Source: an uncultured bacterium (lineage in GTDB: Bacteria > Hydrogenedentota > Hydrogenedentia > Hydrogenedentales > CAILVY01). Taken from it: a DNA stretch of 64,000 bases. The stretch lies in the NCBI GenBank assembly GCA_937951485.1, contig CALEDJ010000020.1:52010-116009 (forward strand), read 5' to 3'. This document shows, piece by piece, positions 35,726 through 44,912 of this stretch (positions within the stretch are counted from its first letter, which is position 1; the number at the start of each line of letters is the position of its first letter). Made by a program: the position numbers and the translations under genes. The notes beneath the pieces were generated by a model. That model saw only the letters and a program-made list of their open reading frames with translations, was not told the origin of the DNA and ran no database searches.

Positions 35726-38386
35726 ATGGATGCCAGGGGATTCCGGGAGAAGATCGCATCGGGGGTGCATATCCCGCCGCTTCCGCCAGTGTTGCGCGCG
35801 TTGTTTGTCGCGCCGGAACGATCCTCCGCATGGCGCGCGGCGATACAGCAAGACCCCTTGGCCATCGAAGTGGTCATGGAAGCGGCGCGTACCGAATCCC
35901 CTGACTCCGCCCCGCGAGATCTGGATGCAGCGTGCGCCCGTCTGGGCATGGACGGGCTGAGAATCGCCCTGGCCCGGCATGGATTGATCCAGTGCTTCCC
36001 CGCGGACGCGGGCAGACGATTGGACCGCCGGGCCTTCTGGCGGCATGCCTTGGTCTGCGCCCGCCGATGCAAGGACATCGCGTCTATCTCCAAACGCTGG
36101 AATCCCGCCGAAGCCTATCTGGCGGGTCTGGTCCATGACATCGGCAAGGCGGCATTGGACACGTTAACCGAAGAGGGCTATTCGCGCATCATCGAGGCGG
36201 TCGGCGCATATGGTATTACTGCGCTGGATGCGGAACGGCGCGAATTCGGCGCGGACCACGCCCAGGTCGGCAAATGGGTCATTGCCTGGTGGGAATTGCC
36301 TGAACCGTTTGCCGAAGCCGCCTGGCTGCACCACCATCATCCCGCCGCGCTGGATGGACTTCCCGTGGCCGTGGACCTGATTCATATCGTCGCCATCGCT
36401 GATTGGGTGGCGCATCTCGCCGATGCCGCACGCATCGGCGACGCCGCCATGCCTGACACCATCGCGTCGCACTGCGCCGCGCTGGGAATCAGCCGGCAGC
36501 AGTTCAGCGACCTCGCCGGAAAAGACACTGTTCACTCGGAAAGCATTCCGGACGCCACCGTAACGAGAGATGCGGCCCCTGCCGGTCGCACCCCACCCAC
36601 CGCGCAGATGGAACCCGCCATCCGGGAACGACTCCAACGATACCTCGCCCTGCATGCCATGAACCGGCGACTGGCGACGGCAAAGGATCGTATGACCGTG
36701 CTCCGCATTGTCGGCGAGGCCATTCGCGACGTATTCGGCATGGCTTCGGGCCTGTGTTACGCAACGCGAGAAGACGGTCGCGCAGAGGGCATCCGCTGGC
36801 GCGACGCATCCTCCGATGTGATCGCTCTTCAATCAGATAATCACGGCGCCGAGGAAGCCACGAAGACGCCGCAGGACTCATATCTGCGGACGCTTCTCCG
36901 ACATCTGGCCCCTGATCTTGAGGCGCTGGACAGCGCCCTCGTGCGCCACGGTCTGGTCGCAGTGCCTATCGCGGCCGTCGGCCGCGCCTTCGGCCAGATC
37001 ATTGTTGACGCCGCTGATTCTCAGTTCCTTCCCGATGAGGAACATCTCGGCGATCTGATGGCCTTCGGCGGCGCGGCGGGCGCGGCCCTCGCGCGCCTGA
37101 ACGCCCTGCAGCGCGCCGATCAATACAGCGAAGCCCTCGCCACCACGCTGTGGAAACAGGAACTGGCCTTCAAGCAGGCGGCGCGCGGAGAACGGCTCGC
37201 CGGCATCGCCCTGCTCGCCGCCCGCGCCGCCCATGAAATCAATAATCCCCTCGCCGCCATTTCCGGACGGGCGCAAATTCTGGCCAACCGCATCACTGAT
37301 CCCGAGGATCGGCGCGCGGCTGAAACCATCATCCAACAGAGTCGGCGTATCAGCAGAATTCTCCATGATCTGCTCCAATTCGCCCAGCCGGGCGAACCGA
37401 CCTTCCAACGCATCACCATTGTTCCCCTCTTGCAACAGACAGTTGCCTCGCGACGGCAACGCCTCGCGGAGAAGAAAATCCGCATTGTCGAAGATTTTGC
37501 CCAGGACATCCCCCCAACCCGCGCAGACCCCCTGCAACTCAAACAGGTGTTTTCCAATTTGCTCCAGAATGCCGAAGATGCCATGTCCGAAAACGGCGGC
37601 ACACTGACCCTGCGCGTCAAACCTGTCCACGACCGCAGGGCCATCGTCATACAGATCGCAGACACCGGTTGCGGGATCGCCCCGGATGCGCTCGACCGCG
37701 TCTTCGAACCCTTTTTCACCACCCACACCTCGACGGAAAACAGCGGCCTCGGCCTCGCTGTCTGCCACGGCATCATCGAACGGCACCGGGGCGCAATCAC
37801 CCTGCATGGCAGCGTGGGAAAGGGCGCGACCTGCACCATCACCCTCCCCGCCGCCACCGAACAGGACTTTCCCGAAACGACGCATCCCGTGCCTGATGTG
37901 TCAGATCAACCCACAGCAAGCACCAACAGACCGCCAACCCCCTCACAAACCCAAGCAACCCCTGATGCCCCGCCACAGACACCCCCATCGCCAACAACAA
38001 AACCGGAAAACCCGCGCCCTCTCGCGCTTGTCGCCGAACCCAGCGAGGAACTGCGCGAAGTGCTCGCCGCGACCCTGGCAACCCAAGGTTTTGAGACCGT
38101 TACCGCCGCAGACGGACTGGAAGCCCTCGCCGCCGCCCTGTCAAAGAAGATTGACCTCGCCATCCTCGAATTCACCCTCACCGCCACCGACGGCTCCCCC
38201 GCCCATCAGTACCTCCGCGTGCGAAACCCGCGCATGCCCATCATTCTGCTGGCCGATGCCGGCGTGGAGGACACCTCCGCCATCGGCTTCGAATACGGCG
38301 TGCATGGCTGCCTGCAAAAACCCTTCGATATCGCCGCCTTGCTCAATCTCACCCGCAAAATCCTCGCCGCACGCAGCGTGGCGTAG
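35726..38386 (+). CDS. HDOD-GAF-histidine kinase with degenerate C-terminal receiver
   Basis: 886 residues, soluble. Residues 10-260 form an HDOD/HD domain with an intact GLVHDIGK (His137, Asp138). A GAF-like region covers about 300-450. The HisKA box is AAHEINNPLAAI (His503) and the HATPase has LLQNAEDAM, DTGCGIAP and SGLGLAVCHG (to about 710). A Pro/Thr-rich linker (720-760) leads to a receiver-like domain (763-886). In it the acidic pair is lost (VAEPSEE) and the phospho-Asp is Glu815 (AILEFTL), although the Lys in LQKPFD remains. GGGAAG precedes ATG 35726. It is a self-contained sensor, probably linked to nucleotide or stress signalling. Confidence 0.85.
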   Translation: MDARGFREKIASGVHIPPLPPVLRALFVAPERSSAWRAAIQQDPLAIEVVMEAARTESPDSAPRDLDAACARLGMDGLRIALARHGLIQCFPADAGRRLDRRAFWRHALVCARRCKDIASISKRWNPAEAYLAGLVHDIGKAALDTLTEEGYSRIIEAVGAYGITALDAERREFGADHAQVGKWVIAWWELPEPFAEAAWLHHHHPAALDGLPVAVDLIHIVAIADWVAHLADAARIGDAAMPDTIASHCAALGISRQQFSDLAGKDTVHSESIPDATVTRDAAPAGRTPPTAQMEPAIRERLQRYLALHAMNRRLATAKDRMTVLRIVGEAIRDVFGMASGLCYATREDGRAEGIRWRDASSDVIALQSDNHGAEEATKTPQDSYLRTLLRHLAPDLEALDSALVRHGLVAVPIAAVGRAFGQIIVDAADSQFLPDEEHLGDLMAFGGAAGAALARLNALQRADQYSEALATTLWKQELAFKQAARGERLAGIALLAARAAHEINNPLAAISGRAQILANRITDPEDRRAAETIIQQSRRISRILHDLLQFAQPGEPTFQRITIVPLLQQTVASRRQRLAEKKIRIVEDFAQDIPPTRADPLQLKQVFSNLLQNAEDAMSENGGTLTLRVKPVHDRRAIVIQIADTGCGIAPDALDRVFEPFFTTHTSTENSGLGLAVCHGIIERHRGAITLHGSVGKGATCTITLPAATEQDFPETTHPVPDVSDQPTASTNRPPTPSQTQATPDAPPQTPPSPTTKPENPRPLALVAEPSEELREVLAATLATQGFETVTAADGLEALAAALSKKIDLAILEFTLTATDGSPAHQYLRVRNPRMPIILLADAGVEDTSAIGFEYGVHGCLQKPFDIAALLNLTRKILAARSVA

Positions 38387-38667
38387 CCTGATAATCGCCA
38401 CACGCCGGACATATGAAGTGTGAGACCGGCAGAATCTGCGCCTCCTGTCCAGTATTCGCAATACGCAGGGCCCGTCTCCGCGGTAATCATTTTCATCACA
38501 GAATCTCGGGCGGCTCCGATATCGAAATACCATGAACGCAGGGCTTCATGTGTTCTTTTGCCACTTCCGCAAAACGCCGGTCCTTCCACGGCATTATTGC
38601 ATGGTGCACACGCTAGAATAGCGCTAGGCCTGTGAAACCAGTATGATAAACGCTGGAGCGCTTCATT

Positions 38668-40314
38668 ATGGTGTTGGACGAAATCCGATGGAAACACCGA
38701 TGGCTGGCATTGGAAGGACTGATGATCGCCGTGGCGGCGGCGGCGTTGCGGGCGCGGCATCTGTCGGCGGAATCCGTCTGGCTGGATGAGTATTTCAGCA
38801 TGGCCTATCTGGATGCGCCGAATCTCTGGCGCTTCCTTTTCGAACAGCGCGGCGAAAACTGGGAAATGGTCCCACTATACTACGCGCTGCAATACGGCTG
38901 GGCGCAGGTTTTCGGCACATCCCCGGAAGCCATCCGTTGGCTGTCCATATTGTTCGGCGCAGGTGCGGCGGGTTTGATTTATGTCATTGGCAAACTCTTC
39001 TTCGGACGCATTGCCGGCCTTGTGGCCGGGCTGTGCATGGTTTTGTCGCCGTTTCAGATTTTCCATGCGCAAGGCATCCGGCCTTATTCGTTGATGGCGC
39101 TGCTGGGCGCGTTGGCGCTGTTGTCTTTGTTTCAGGCATGCGAGAGCGGCCGCCGGGGCTGGCGGGTGTTGAATGTTGCGGCCAATGTATCGCTGTGGTG
39201 GACGCATCTTTTCGGTGTGCTGGCGCTTATCCCCCAGGGAATGTTTCTTCTGTTACGCGGAACTACGAGGGGCCGTCCGTTCGCGTTGTGGACGGCTGTC
39301 CATGCGATCATGCTGATTCCGCTGGCGGCTTGGATACGCAGCATGGTCTGGGCGCCGGATCCCCCCTTAGGGCGGCCGCCATGGCGGGAATTCACCAATG
39401 TCTTGCTGTGTTCAGACGGTGAATACTTCCGGTGCCTCATCGGCTATCCCGACAAATCACGCGAGATTGCCCTCACCGCGCTGCAGGACTGGTTGCTCGA
39501 TATTCGCAGCGATGCGGAAACGGCGCTGGTGCGAGTATTGTTGCTGGGTTCTTCATTGGCGTTCTGGCGGCTGCTGACCATTGCCGTGCGCCGTCTGGAA
39601 CGGCCGATGTCAACCGATGAATCGCACCGTGTGTTCTCCACGCTTCTGGTGTTCCTCTGGTATGCCGTGCCGCTGTTTGCGTTGTATGCCATGGCATTGT
39701 TATGGAAGCCCCATTCATTACAGGCTCGTTATCTTATTTACGCGTATCCCGGCTTATACCTGATCGTCGGGGCGGGTATTGCCGGATTGCGCTGGCCGGT
39801 CACGCGTGTCCTCTGTGGCGGCGCCTTGATCGCGCTCATGGGCCTGCAAACCCTCATGGCGGATCAATTCCCGATGCGCACGGATTACCTGAGTGCGTCG
39901 CGGCAGTTGCGCGCCGAGGCGCGCCCGGGTGAATTGGTGATTGTGCCGGATTGGAATGATCTGCGCGTGCTGGAATTCAATCTGGGGTCCCACGATTTGC
40001 GCATCGCCCGGCATGATTACCAGATTGATGCATGGGAATTCATCGAGATGGCGCTGGGCCGGGAGTCGGTTGTCTGGGTGGTGATGGGCACTGGCGCTGA
40101 GGCCGATGAAATCCTCCCGCGTCTGGAAAGGTTCTGCCGCGACCGGGACATCCCCTTCACGAGAACGGTCTATCTCGGCATGAGGAACCTTTACTTATAT
40201 CGCTGCGCACCGAAGGATGCGATACAGGCCGCAACAGAACGTGATACAGCGCTTCGTATGCATAGTCCGGAGGTTGAATCAGCAACGGCGCCAGACCGAA
40301 GCGACCACTTGTAG
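38668..40314 (+). CDS. GT39/PMT-like membrane glycosyltransferase
   Basis: 548 residues with about 9-10 hydrophobic helices, then a soluble C-terminal part (from about 415). The catalytic-type loop after the first helix is SVWLDEYFS (Asp40-Glu41), as in lipid-phosphosugar-dependent ArnT/PMT enzymes. WEMVPLYYALQYGW and the SPFQIFHAQGIRPYSLMALL segment are typical of this clan. It should transfer a sugar from a polyprenyl-phosphate donor to a lipid or protein on the periplasmic side. GGAG nine bases upstream supports ATG 38668. The gap before it (38387-38667) shows nothing recognisable. Confidence 0.85.
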   Translation: MVLDEIRWKHRWLALEGLMIAVAAAALRARHLSAESVWLDEYFSMAYLDAPNLWRFLFEQRGENWEMVPLYYALQYGWAQVFGTSPEAIRWLSILFGAGAAGLIYVIGKLFFGRIAGLVAGLCMVLSPFQIFHAQGIRPYSLMALLGALALLSLFQACESGRRGWRVLNVAANVSLWWTHLFGVLALIPQGMFLLLRGTTRGRPFALWTAVHAIMLIPLAAWIRSMVWAPDPPLGRPPWREFTNVLLCSDGEYFRCLIGYPDKSREIALTALQDWLLDIRSDAETALVRVLLLGSSLAFWRLLTIAVRRLERPMSTDESHRVFSTLLVFLWYAVPLFALYAMALLWKPHSLQARYLIYAYPGLYLIVGAGIAGLRWPVTRVLCGGALIALMGLQTLMADQFPMRTDYLSASRQLRAEARPGELVIVPDWNDLRVLEFNLGSHDLRIARHDYQIDAWEFIEMALGRESVVWVVMGTGAEADEILPRLERFCRDRDIPFTRTVYLGMRNLYLYRCAPKDAIQAATERDTALRMHSPEVESATAPDRSDHL

Positions 40315-40330
40315 CAAGTGTGAGTCTGAG

Positions 40331-40475
40331 AATTTCGGTAACATTTTAGCGCAATGGCGCATGGGTCGTAGGGGCGCACCATATGGCCTTTCACATCCCC
40401 CGGCGCTCCGCGCCACCCCCTTCAAAGGGGGACATCCCCCGCTGCACCTCGCTGCGCCAAAATGTAACGAATTTC
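40331..40475. repeat. MITE-like element, 145 bp, inverted ends
   Basis: Left end AATTTCGGTAACATTTTAGC and right end AAATTCGTTACATTTTGGC (reverse strand) form an imperfect inverted repeat of about 22 bp. The interior contains the GGCGCTCCGCGCC core and CCCCCTTCAAAGGGGG palindrome shared with the element at 26216. It ends one base before the stop codon of the minus-strand gene at 40477. Confidence 0.75.
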
Positions 40476-40476
40476 G

Positions 40477-43400
40477 CTATTGCGTCTGCGCCGCCACGTC
40501 GCGTTCCTGCAGTGCACGGTCGAGGTGTTCGCGCACCTCGCGCCAGTCGGGCCGCAGCAGCAAGGCGCGCTGAAGATGTGAGATCGCCCCGTCAAGGTCC
40601 CCAAGCCGCATCAGGGTCTGCCCCAACACAAAATGCGCGCCGGCATGCCGGGGGTCCAACCGGACGGCCTCACGCAGTTGTTCCGTTGCCTCGTCCAGCC
40701 GATTATCTCTGGCAAGCACCGACCCCAGATTGGCCCGGGTATCCGGGTTCTCCGGGTTCAGGCGTGCGGCTTCCTGGTAGTGCATGATGGCCGCCGCCTT
40801 GTCGCCAAGGCGCACCAGGAGGTCCGCAAGATTGTTATGCGCCAGCGCGAAATCCGGATTCAGACGGATTGCCTCCTCGTAATGGGAGCGCGCCTCCGCC
40901 ATGCGGTTGGTGCAGGCCAGCGCGTCGCCCAATCCGCAATGTGCTTCCGCATCTTCGGGACGTTCCTCCAGATATGTCGTGAATTGGCCGATGGCGCCAT
41001 CCATGTTGCCGGCTCTCGCCAGAAGGAAGGCCAGCCGCCGGATCGTATCGAGGTTCTGCGGGGCGAGTGTCAGCGCCTCTTCGGCTTCGCCGAGCGTGGT
41101 GAGGGCATCGGCCAGTCCTTCGCGCGCATCCGCATCTGCAGGGTCCGACATCAGGGCTGCGCGGAAGCGCTCCGCAGCGGCGCGATGTTCCTTTTTGTTC
41201 AGCAGCAGAAATGCGAGGTTTTTTGCGGAGTCGGGATGATCCGGGTTGGCGTTCAGCGCCGCTTCGTAGTGCCGAATGGCTTCATCGGTGCGCCCCCTGG
41301 CGGCGAGCAAATCCGCAAGATGATGATGGGCCGGAGCGAGACGCGGCTCCAGCGCCACCGCGGCGGCGAAATGTTTCCGCGCCGCCTCGGTATCACCGGT
41401 GGCGTTCATTGCCAGACCCAGGTTAAGGTGGATGGCGGCGTTGTTCGGATCGTGTTCCAAAGCGCGGCGTATCAATGCAATGCCCTCATCGGAATCGCCG
41501 CGCTGCCACAGGATATAGCCTTTGTTGAACAACGCACCGGGATTTTCCGGCGCGATTTGCAGGGCGCTTTCAAATTGCGCTAAGGCATCCTCCACACGAC
41601 CCATGGCATACAGCGCCGCACCCAGGCCGTTCATGGCGTCGAGATAGCCGGGTTTCAGCGCCAGGGCCTCTTCGTATTGAGCGGCCGCCTCCTTCCAGCG
41701 CGCCGCCCCCGCGAGGGCTTCGGCATAGTCGTAGCGCACGTTGGCGTTGTCCGGACTGACGCGCAGGCACTGCACATAGTGGGGCAGCGCCTCCTCATGG
41801 CGGCCGCTGTTTGCCAACGCCAACGCGAGGTTGTAATGAACCGCTTCAAAGGCCGGGTCGGTCTCCAGCGCCTTGATGAACGCATCCACGGCCTCGGCAT
41901 GACGGCCCGCATGTTGCAAGGCAAGGCCGATGCCATACCACGCGGAGGCGTTCGACGGGTTGTTTTGGGCGGCCTGCCGGAAATGCGCCAGAGCCGCTTC
42001 CTGGTCGCCTTGGGCCAGCAGGCGGAAACCAAGGGCGGCGTGTGCGCCGTCATGCCGTCCGTTGATTTCCAGAGCCATGGTGAACGCCGCAATGGCCTGT
42101 GCCGCTTCGTCCTGTTTTTCCAGGAGCAAACCAAGGTTGTAGTGGGCATCGGCGTACGCGGGATCGAGGCGAATACTTTCCCGCAGCGCACGTATGCCCC
42201 CTTCCAAGTCTCCTGCTTGCCCCAGATAGTAGCCTAGATTGAAATATGCCCCTGCATGGTCCGGCTTCAGCGCGACAGCGCGGCGGAAAGCGTCCAGCCC
42301 GCCTTCGAGGTCCCCCTGTTGTGCAAGTGCATTACCCAGACTGTTCCATGCATCCGAGTAGTCGGGGTCGCGCTGCAACGCCTCGCGCAAATAATCTGCG
42401 GCGGCTTCGTGGCGCCCCATCACGGAAAGGGCGCACCCCACGTTGAACCATGCACGGGGGTCATCGGGCCGTGCTGCGACCGCCTTCTCCGCGAAATGTT
42501 CGGCGTCGTCAAAACGTCCCGTTTTCGCAAGCGCAAACGCATAGTCTGAATATGCGGCGTCGTAATCGGGCTGAATGCGCAACGTTTCCTCGAAATGGGT
42601 TGCGGCCTTGATAAAATCATTCTTCCTGCCGTATGCCAGCGCAAGATTGAAATGATAGTCCGCCTGACCTGGCCGTGCCGCCACCGCCCGCTCGTAATGC
42701 GCGATGGCGTCTTCCAGATCCCCCTGTGCCGCGAGTTGATGGGCCAGATTGAAGTTGGACTGCGGGTCTTCCGGGGCGGTTGCCAACGCAGCCCGAAACA
42801 ATCGCACCGCTTCTTCCCGTTCTCCTTTTCTCGCCAATTCAAAGCCCAGGTGATTCAGGGCGTCCAGATGCGCGGGATTCATGCGGACGGCCTCGCGGTA
42901 TTCCGCGATGGCCGCGTCCGTATCACCGGCGGCGGCCAGCGCCAGACCGAGATTGAATCTGGCCACAGCGTCGTCGCGGTGGACGGCAATCGCCTGCCGG
43001 AACTGGGCGATGGCCTCATCCGTCCGGCCTGTCCGAAACAACGCGATGCCGTAGTTGTAGTGCACCTCCGGGTATTCGGGACGGAGGCGGAGCGCGGCTG
43101 CGAAATGTTCCGCCGCCTCTGCGGCATGGTCCTTTTCCAGGAGCAGCACACCGAGGTGGTAATGGGCGTAGGGGTCATCCGGGCGACGCGCCAGCCACTG
43201 CTGAAAATCCGCGATGCCTGCCTCAATGCGGCCCCTGGCCATGTAGGCCGTGCGGCGTTCGTCGTTCCACCGGGAGAGGTCCGGCGCGACGGGAATAAAC
43301 TCGATATGCGCCACGGCGAAAATTGCCAGTGCTGCAGCGCCCCAGCCGGCGGCGTTGCGCCAATCTCGACTGGAGAAAAAGACGCCGATACGCCACAAAC

Positions 43401-44733
43401 CGTAGCCGCCGATAACGAACATGAAGGGAATCAGCGGGACGCGGTAGCGCGCGCCCACGATCAGCGGCAGGAATATCGCGTGGTATGCCGCCGAAAACGC
43501 CAGCAACAATACCAGGGTGCGTCGCGCCGACGAGGCGTCCGTGTCCGGCGCATCGGCTTGCCGAACCCACACGCGGTCGCGCAGCAACAGCAACAACCCC
43601 AAGGCCAGCACGGTCAGCGGCAGCGCGAATCCCGGCAGACGGCGCAGGGTTCGCGACCATTCCTTTTCATACGTCGTCACCTTGTTCTCGTCAATCTCGG
43701 CGGGGCTCCAGTAGAGCACGGCGCGCTTGAGAATGAGCCGGAGAAATTCAACGGGATGATCGCGTATCCAGGCGCGCGCGTTGGAGACGAAATAGTCCCG
43801 CCATTCCCGGTAGGTCAGGCGTTCCCTGCCCATCTCCGCCGCGAGCGTCTCCATCATTGTGGGCAGGTCGAAGACACTCCAGCCGCCATCGGGCACGAGC
43901 CTTCTCAATGCAGGCGTATCGGGAGAATACCCATCCGCGCCATCGCTGTTGCCGATCATCAGACTGACCTCGCCGGTGTGCGCGATGGGCGTGAACGTGC
44001 CGCTTGCGCGATAGTTGCGGACGGTCACCGGAGACACCGGCAGCGCCACGCCGATGATAAATCCGGTCACCCAGACGGCAAAGACGCGCCCGCGCTGCAT
44101 CCGCCATGCGGCCCACGCGGCCCACAGGAACACCACCGGCGCCATGCTGATCCCTTCTCCGCGCATCAGCGCCGCCGCGCCCAGCAACAGCCCCGCAATC
44201 AGGCCGTGAAATGGTGCGGGCCGCCGCACCCACTGATGACAGACAAGCATAAGGCACAGGATCAACGTGATAAACGGAACCGGCTGGTTCAACTCCCCCT
44301 CATAGTAGATCATGGACCAGTAGGTAGCCATGAGGAATGCCGCGACAAGGCCCGCAGTCCGCCCAAATAATACGCGGCCCAAATAGAAAACCAAGACAAT
44401 ATTGAACAGTCCCAGCGCGATTTGCACGATGCGTGGCGCAAGGTAACTCGAATCCGTCAGCGCATAGATGGCCGCCAGATACAGCGAATAGCCCGGCGGG
44501 TTGGGATAGGGGTATCCGTCAATAAAGCCTTCCCGCTTGCCCGCGGGCGGCGACCAGTCCCCCGACACCATCGCCCGCGCCCAATAGTCCTTGAACTGCG
44601 GGTCATTCATGGGATAATCGAAATCCGGCGCATGCACCAATTCGCTGAGATAGCACAAGCGCAACACAAGCCCCAAGAGCAGCGCCAGACCCAGCAATAG
44701 CGCCGTGCGTCTGTCCGAAAAGATCAGCGTCAT
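40477..44733 (-). CDS. Giant membrane protein: GT39-like transferase fused to about 26 TPR repeats
   Basis: 1418 residues. The first 500 residues hold about 10 membrane helices with a GT39/ArnT-like layout (MNDPQFKDYWARAM, YPNPPGYSLYLAAIYAL, MIYYEGELNQP). The rest, from about 505, is an uninterrupted superhelix of about 26 canonical 34-residue TPRs (for example AWNSLGNALAQQGDLEGGLD). Similar N-terminal glycosyltransferase and TPR fusions occur in protein O-mannosylation systems, where the TPRs bind acceptor or partner. GAAAGG eight bases upstream supports ATG 44733. It lies downstream of a radical SAM gene on the same strand, with a 179-base gap that holds no gene. Confidence 0.85.
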   Translation of the reverse strand: MTLIFSDRRTALLLGLALLLGLVLRLCYLSELVHAPDFDYPMNDPQFKDYWARAMVSGDWSPPAGKREGFIDGYPYPNPPGYSLYLAAIYALTDSSYLAPRIVQIALGLFNIVLVFYLGRVLFGRTAGLVAAFLMATYWSMIYYEGELNQPVPFITLILCLMLVCHQWVRRPAPFHGLIAGLLLGAAALMRGEGISMAPVVFLWAAWAAWRMQRGRVFAVWVTGFIIGVALPVSPVTVRNYRASGTFTPIAHTGEVSLMIGNSDGADGYSPDTPALRRLVPDGGWSVFDLPTMMETLAAEMGRERLTYREWRDYFVSNARAWIRDHPVEFLRLILKRAVLYWSPAEIDENKVTTYEKEWSRTLRRLPGFALPLTVLALGLLLLLRDRVWVRQADAPDTDASSARRTLVLLLAFSAAYHAIFLPLIVGARYRVPLIPFMFVIGGYGLWRIGVFFSSRDWRNAAGWGAAALAIFAVAHIEFIPVAPDLSRWNDERRTAYMARGRIEAGIADFQQWLARRPDDPYAHYHLGVLLLEKDHAAEAAEHFAAALRLRPEYPEVHYNYGIALFRTGRTDEAIAQFRQAIAVHRDDAVARFNLGLALAAAGDTDAAIAEYREAVRMNPAHLDALNHLGFELARKGEREEAVRLFRAALATAPEDPQSNFNLAHQLAAQGDLEDAIAHYERAVAARPGQADYHFNLALAYGRKNDFIKAATHFEETLRIQPDYDAAYSDYAFALAKTGRFDDAEHFAEKAVAARPDDPRAWFNVGCALSVMGRHEAAADYLREALQRDPDYSDAWNSLGNALAQQGDLEGGLDAFRRAVALKPDHAGAYFNLGYYLGQAGDLEGGIRALRESIRLDPAYADAHYNLGLLLEKQDEAAQAIAAFTMALEINGRHDGAHAALGFRLLAQGDQEAALAHFRQAAQNNPSNASAWYGIGLALQHAGRHAEAVDAFIKALETDPAFEAVHYNLALALANSGRHEEALPHYVQCLRVSPDNANVRYDYAEALAGAARWKEAAAQYEEALALKPGYLDAMNGLGAALYAMGRVEDALAQFESALQIAPENPGALFNKGYILWQRGDSDEGIALIRRALEHDPNNAAIHLNLGLAMNATGDTEAARKHFAAAVALEPRLAPAHHHLADLLAARGRTDEAIRHYEAALNANPDHPDSAKNLAFLLLNKKEHRAAAERFRAALMSDPADADAREGLADALTTLGEAEEALTLAPQNLDTIRRLAFLLARAGNMDGAIGQFTTYLEERPEDAEAHCGLGDALACTNRMAEARSHYEEAIRLNPDFALAHNNLADLLVRLGDKAAAIMHYQEAARLNPENPDTRANLGSVLARDNRLDEATEQLREAVRLDPRHAGAHFVLGQTLMRLGDLDGAISHLQRALLLRPDWREVREHLDRALQERDVAAQTQ

Positions 44734-44912
44734 GCCACAGCCTTTCGGGCGCAAGCATTGTCGGGCCTCCCGGACAAATCCGTTCCGCCGCAGCCCGTGC
44801 GCTTTTCCCGGCAAGGGATATTGCCGGCAGGGGTAGTCGGGTCGCCTCCTTTATGGTCCGGCAGACGGTATGCCGAACGGTATCCCCGTGTCGAATGGTC
44901 CATACCCATGCT

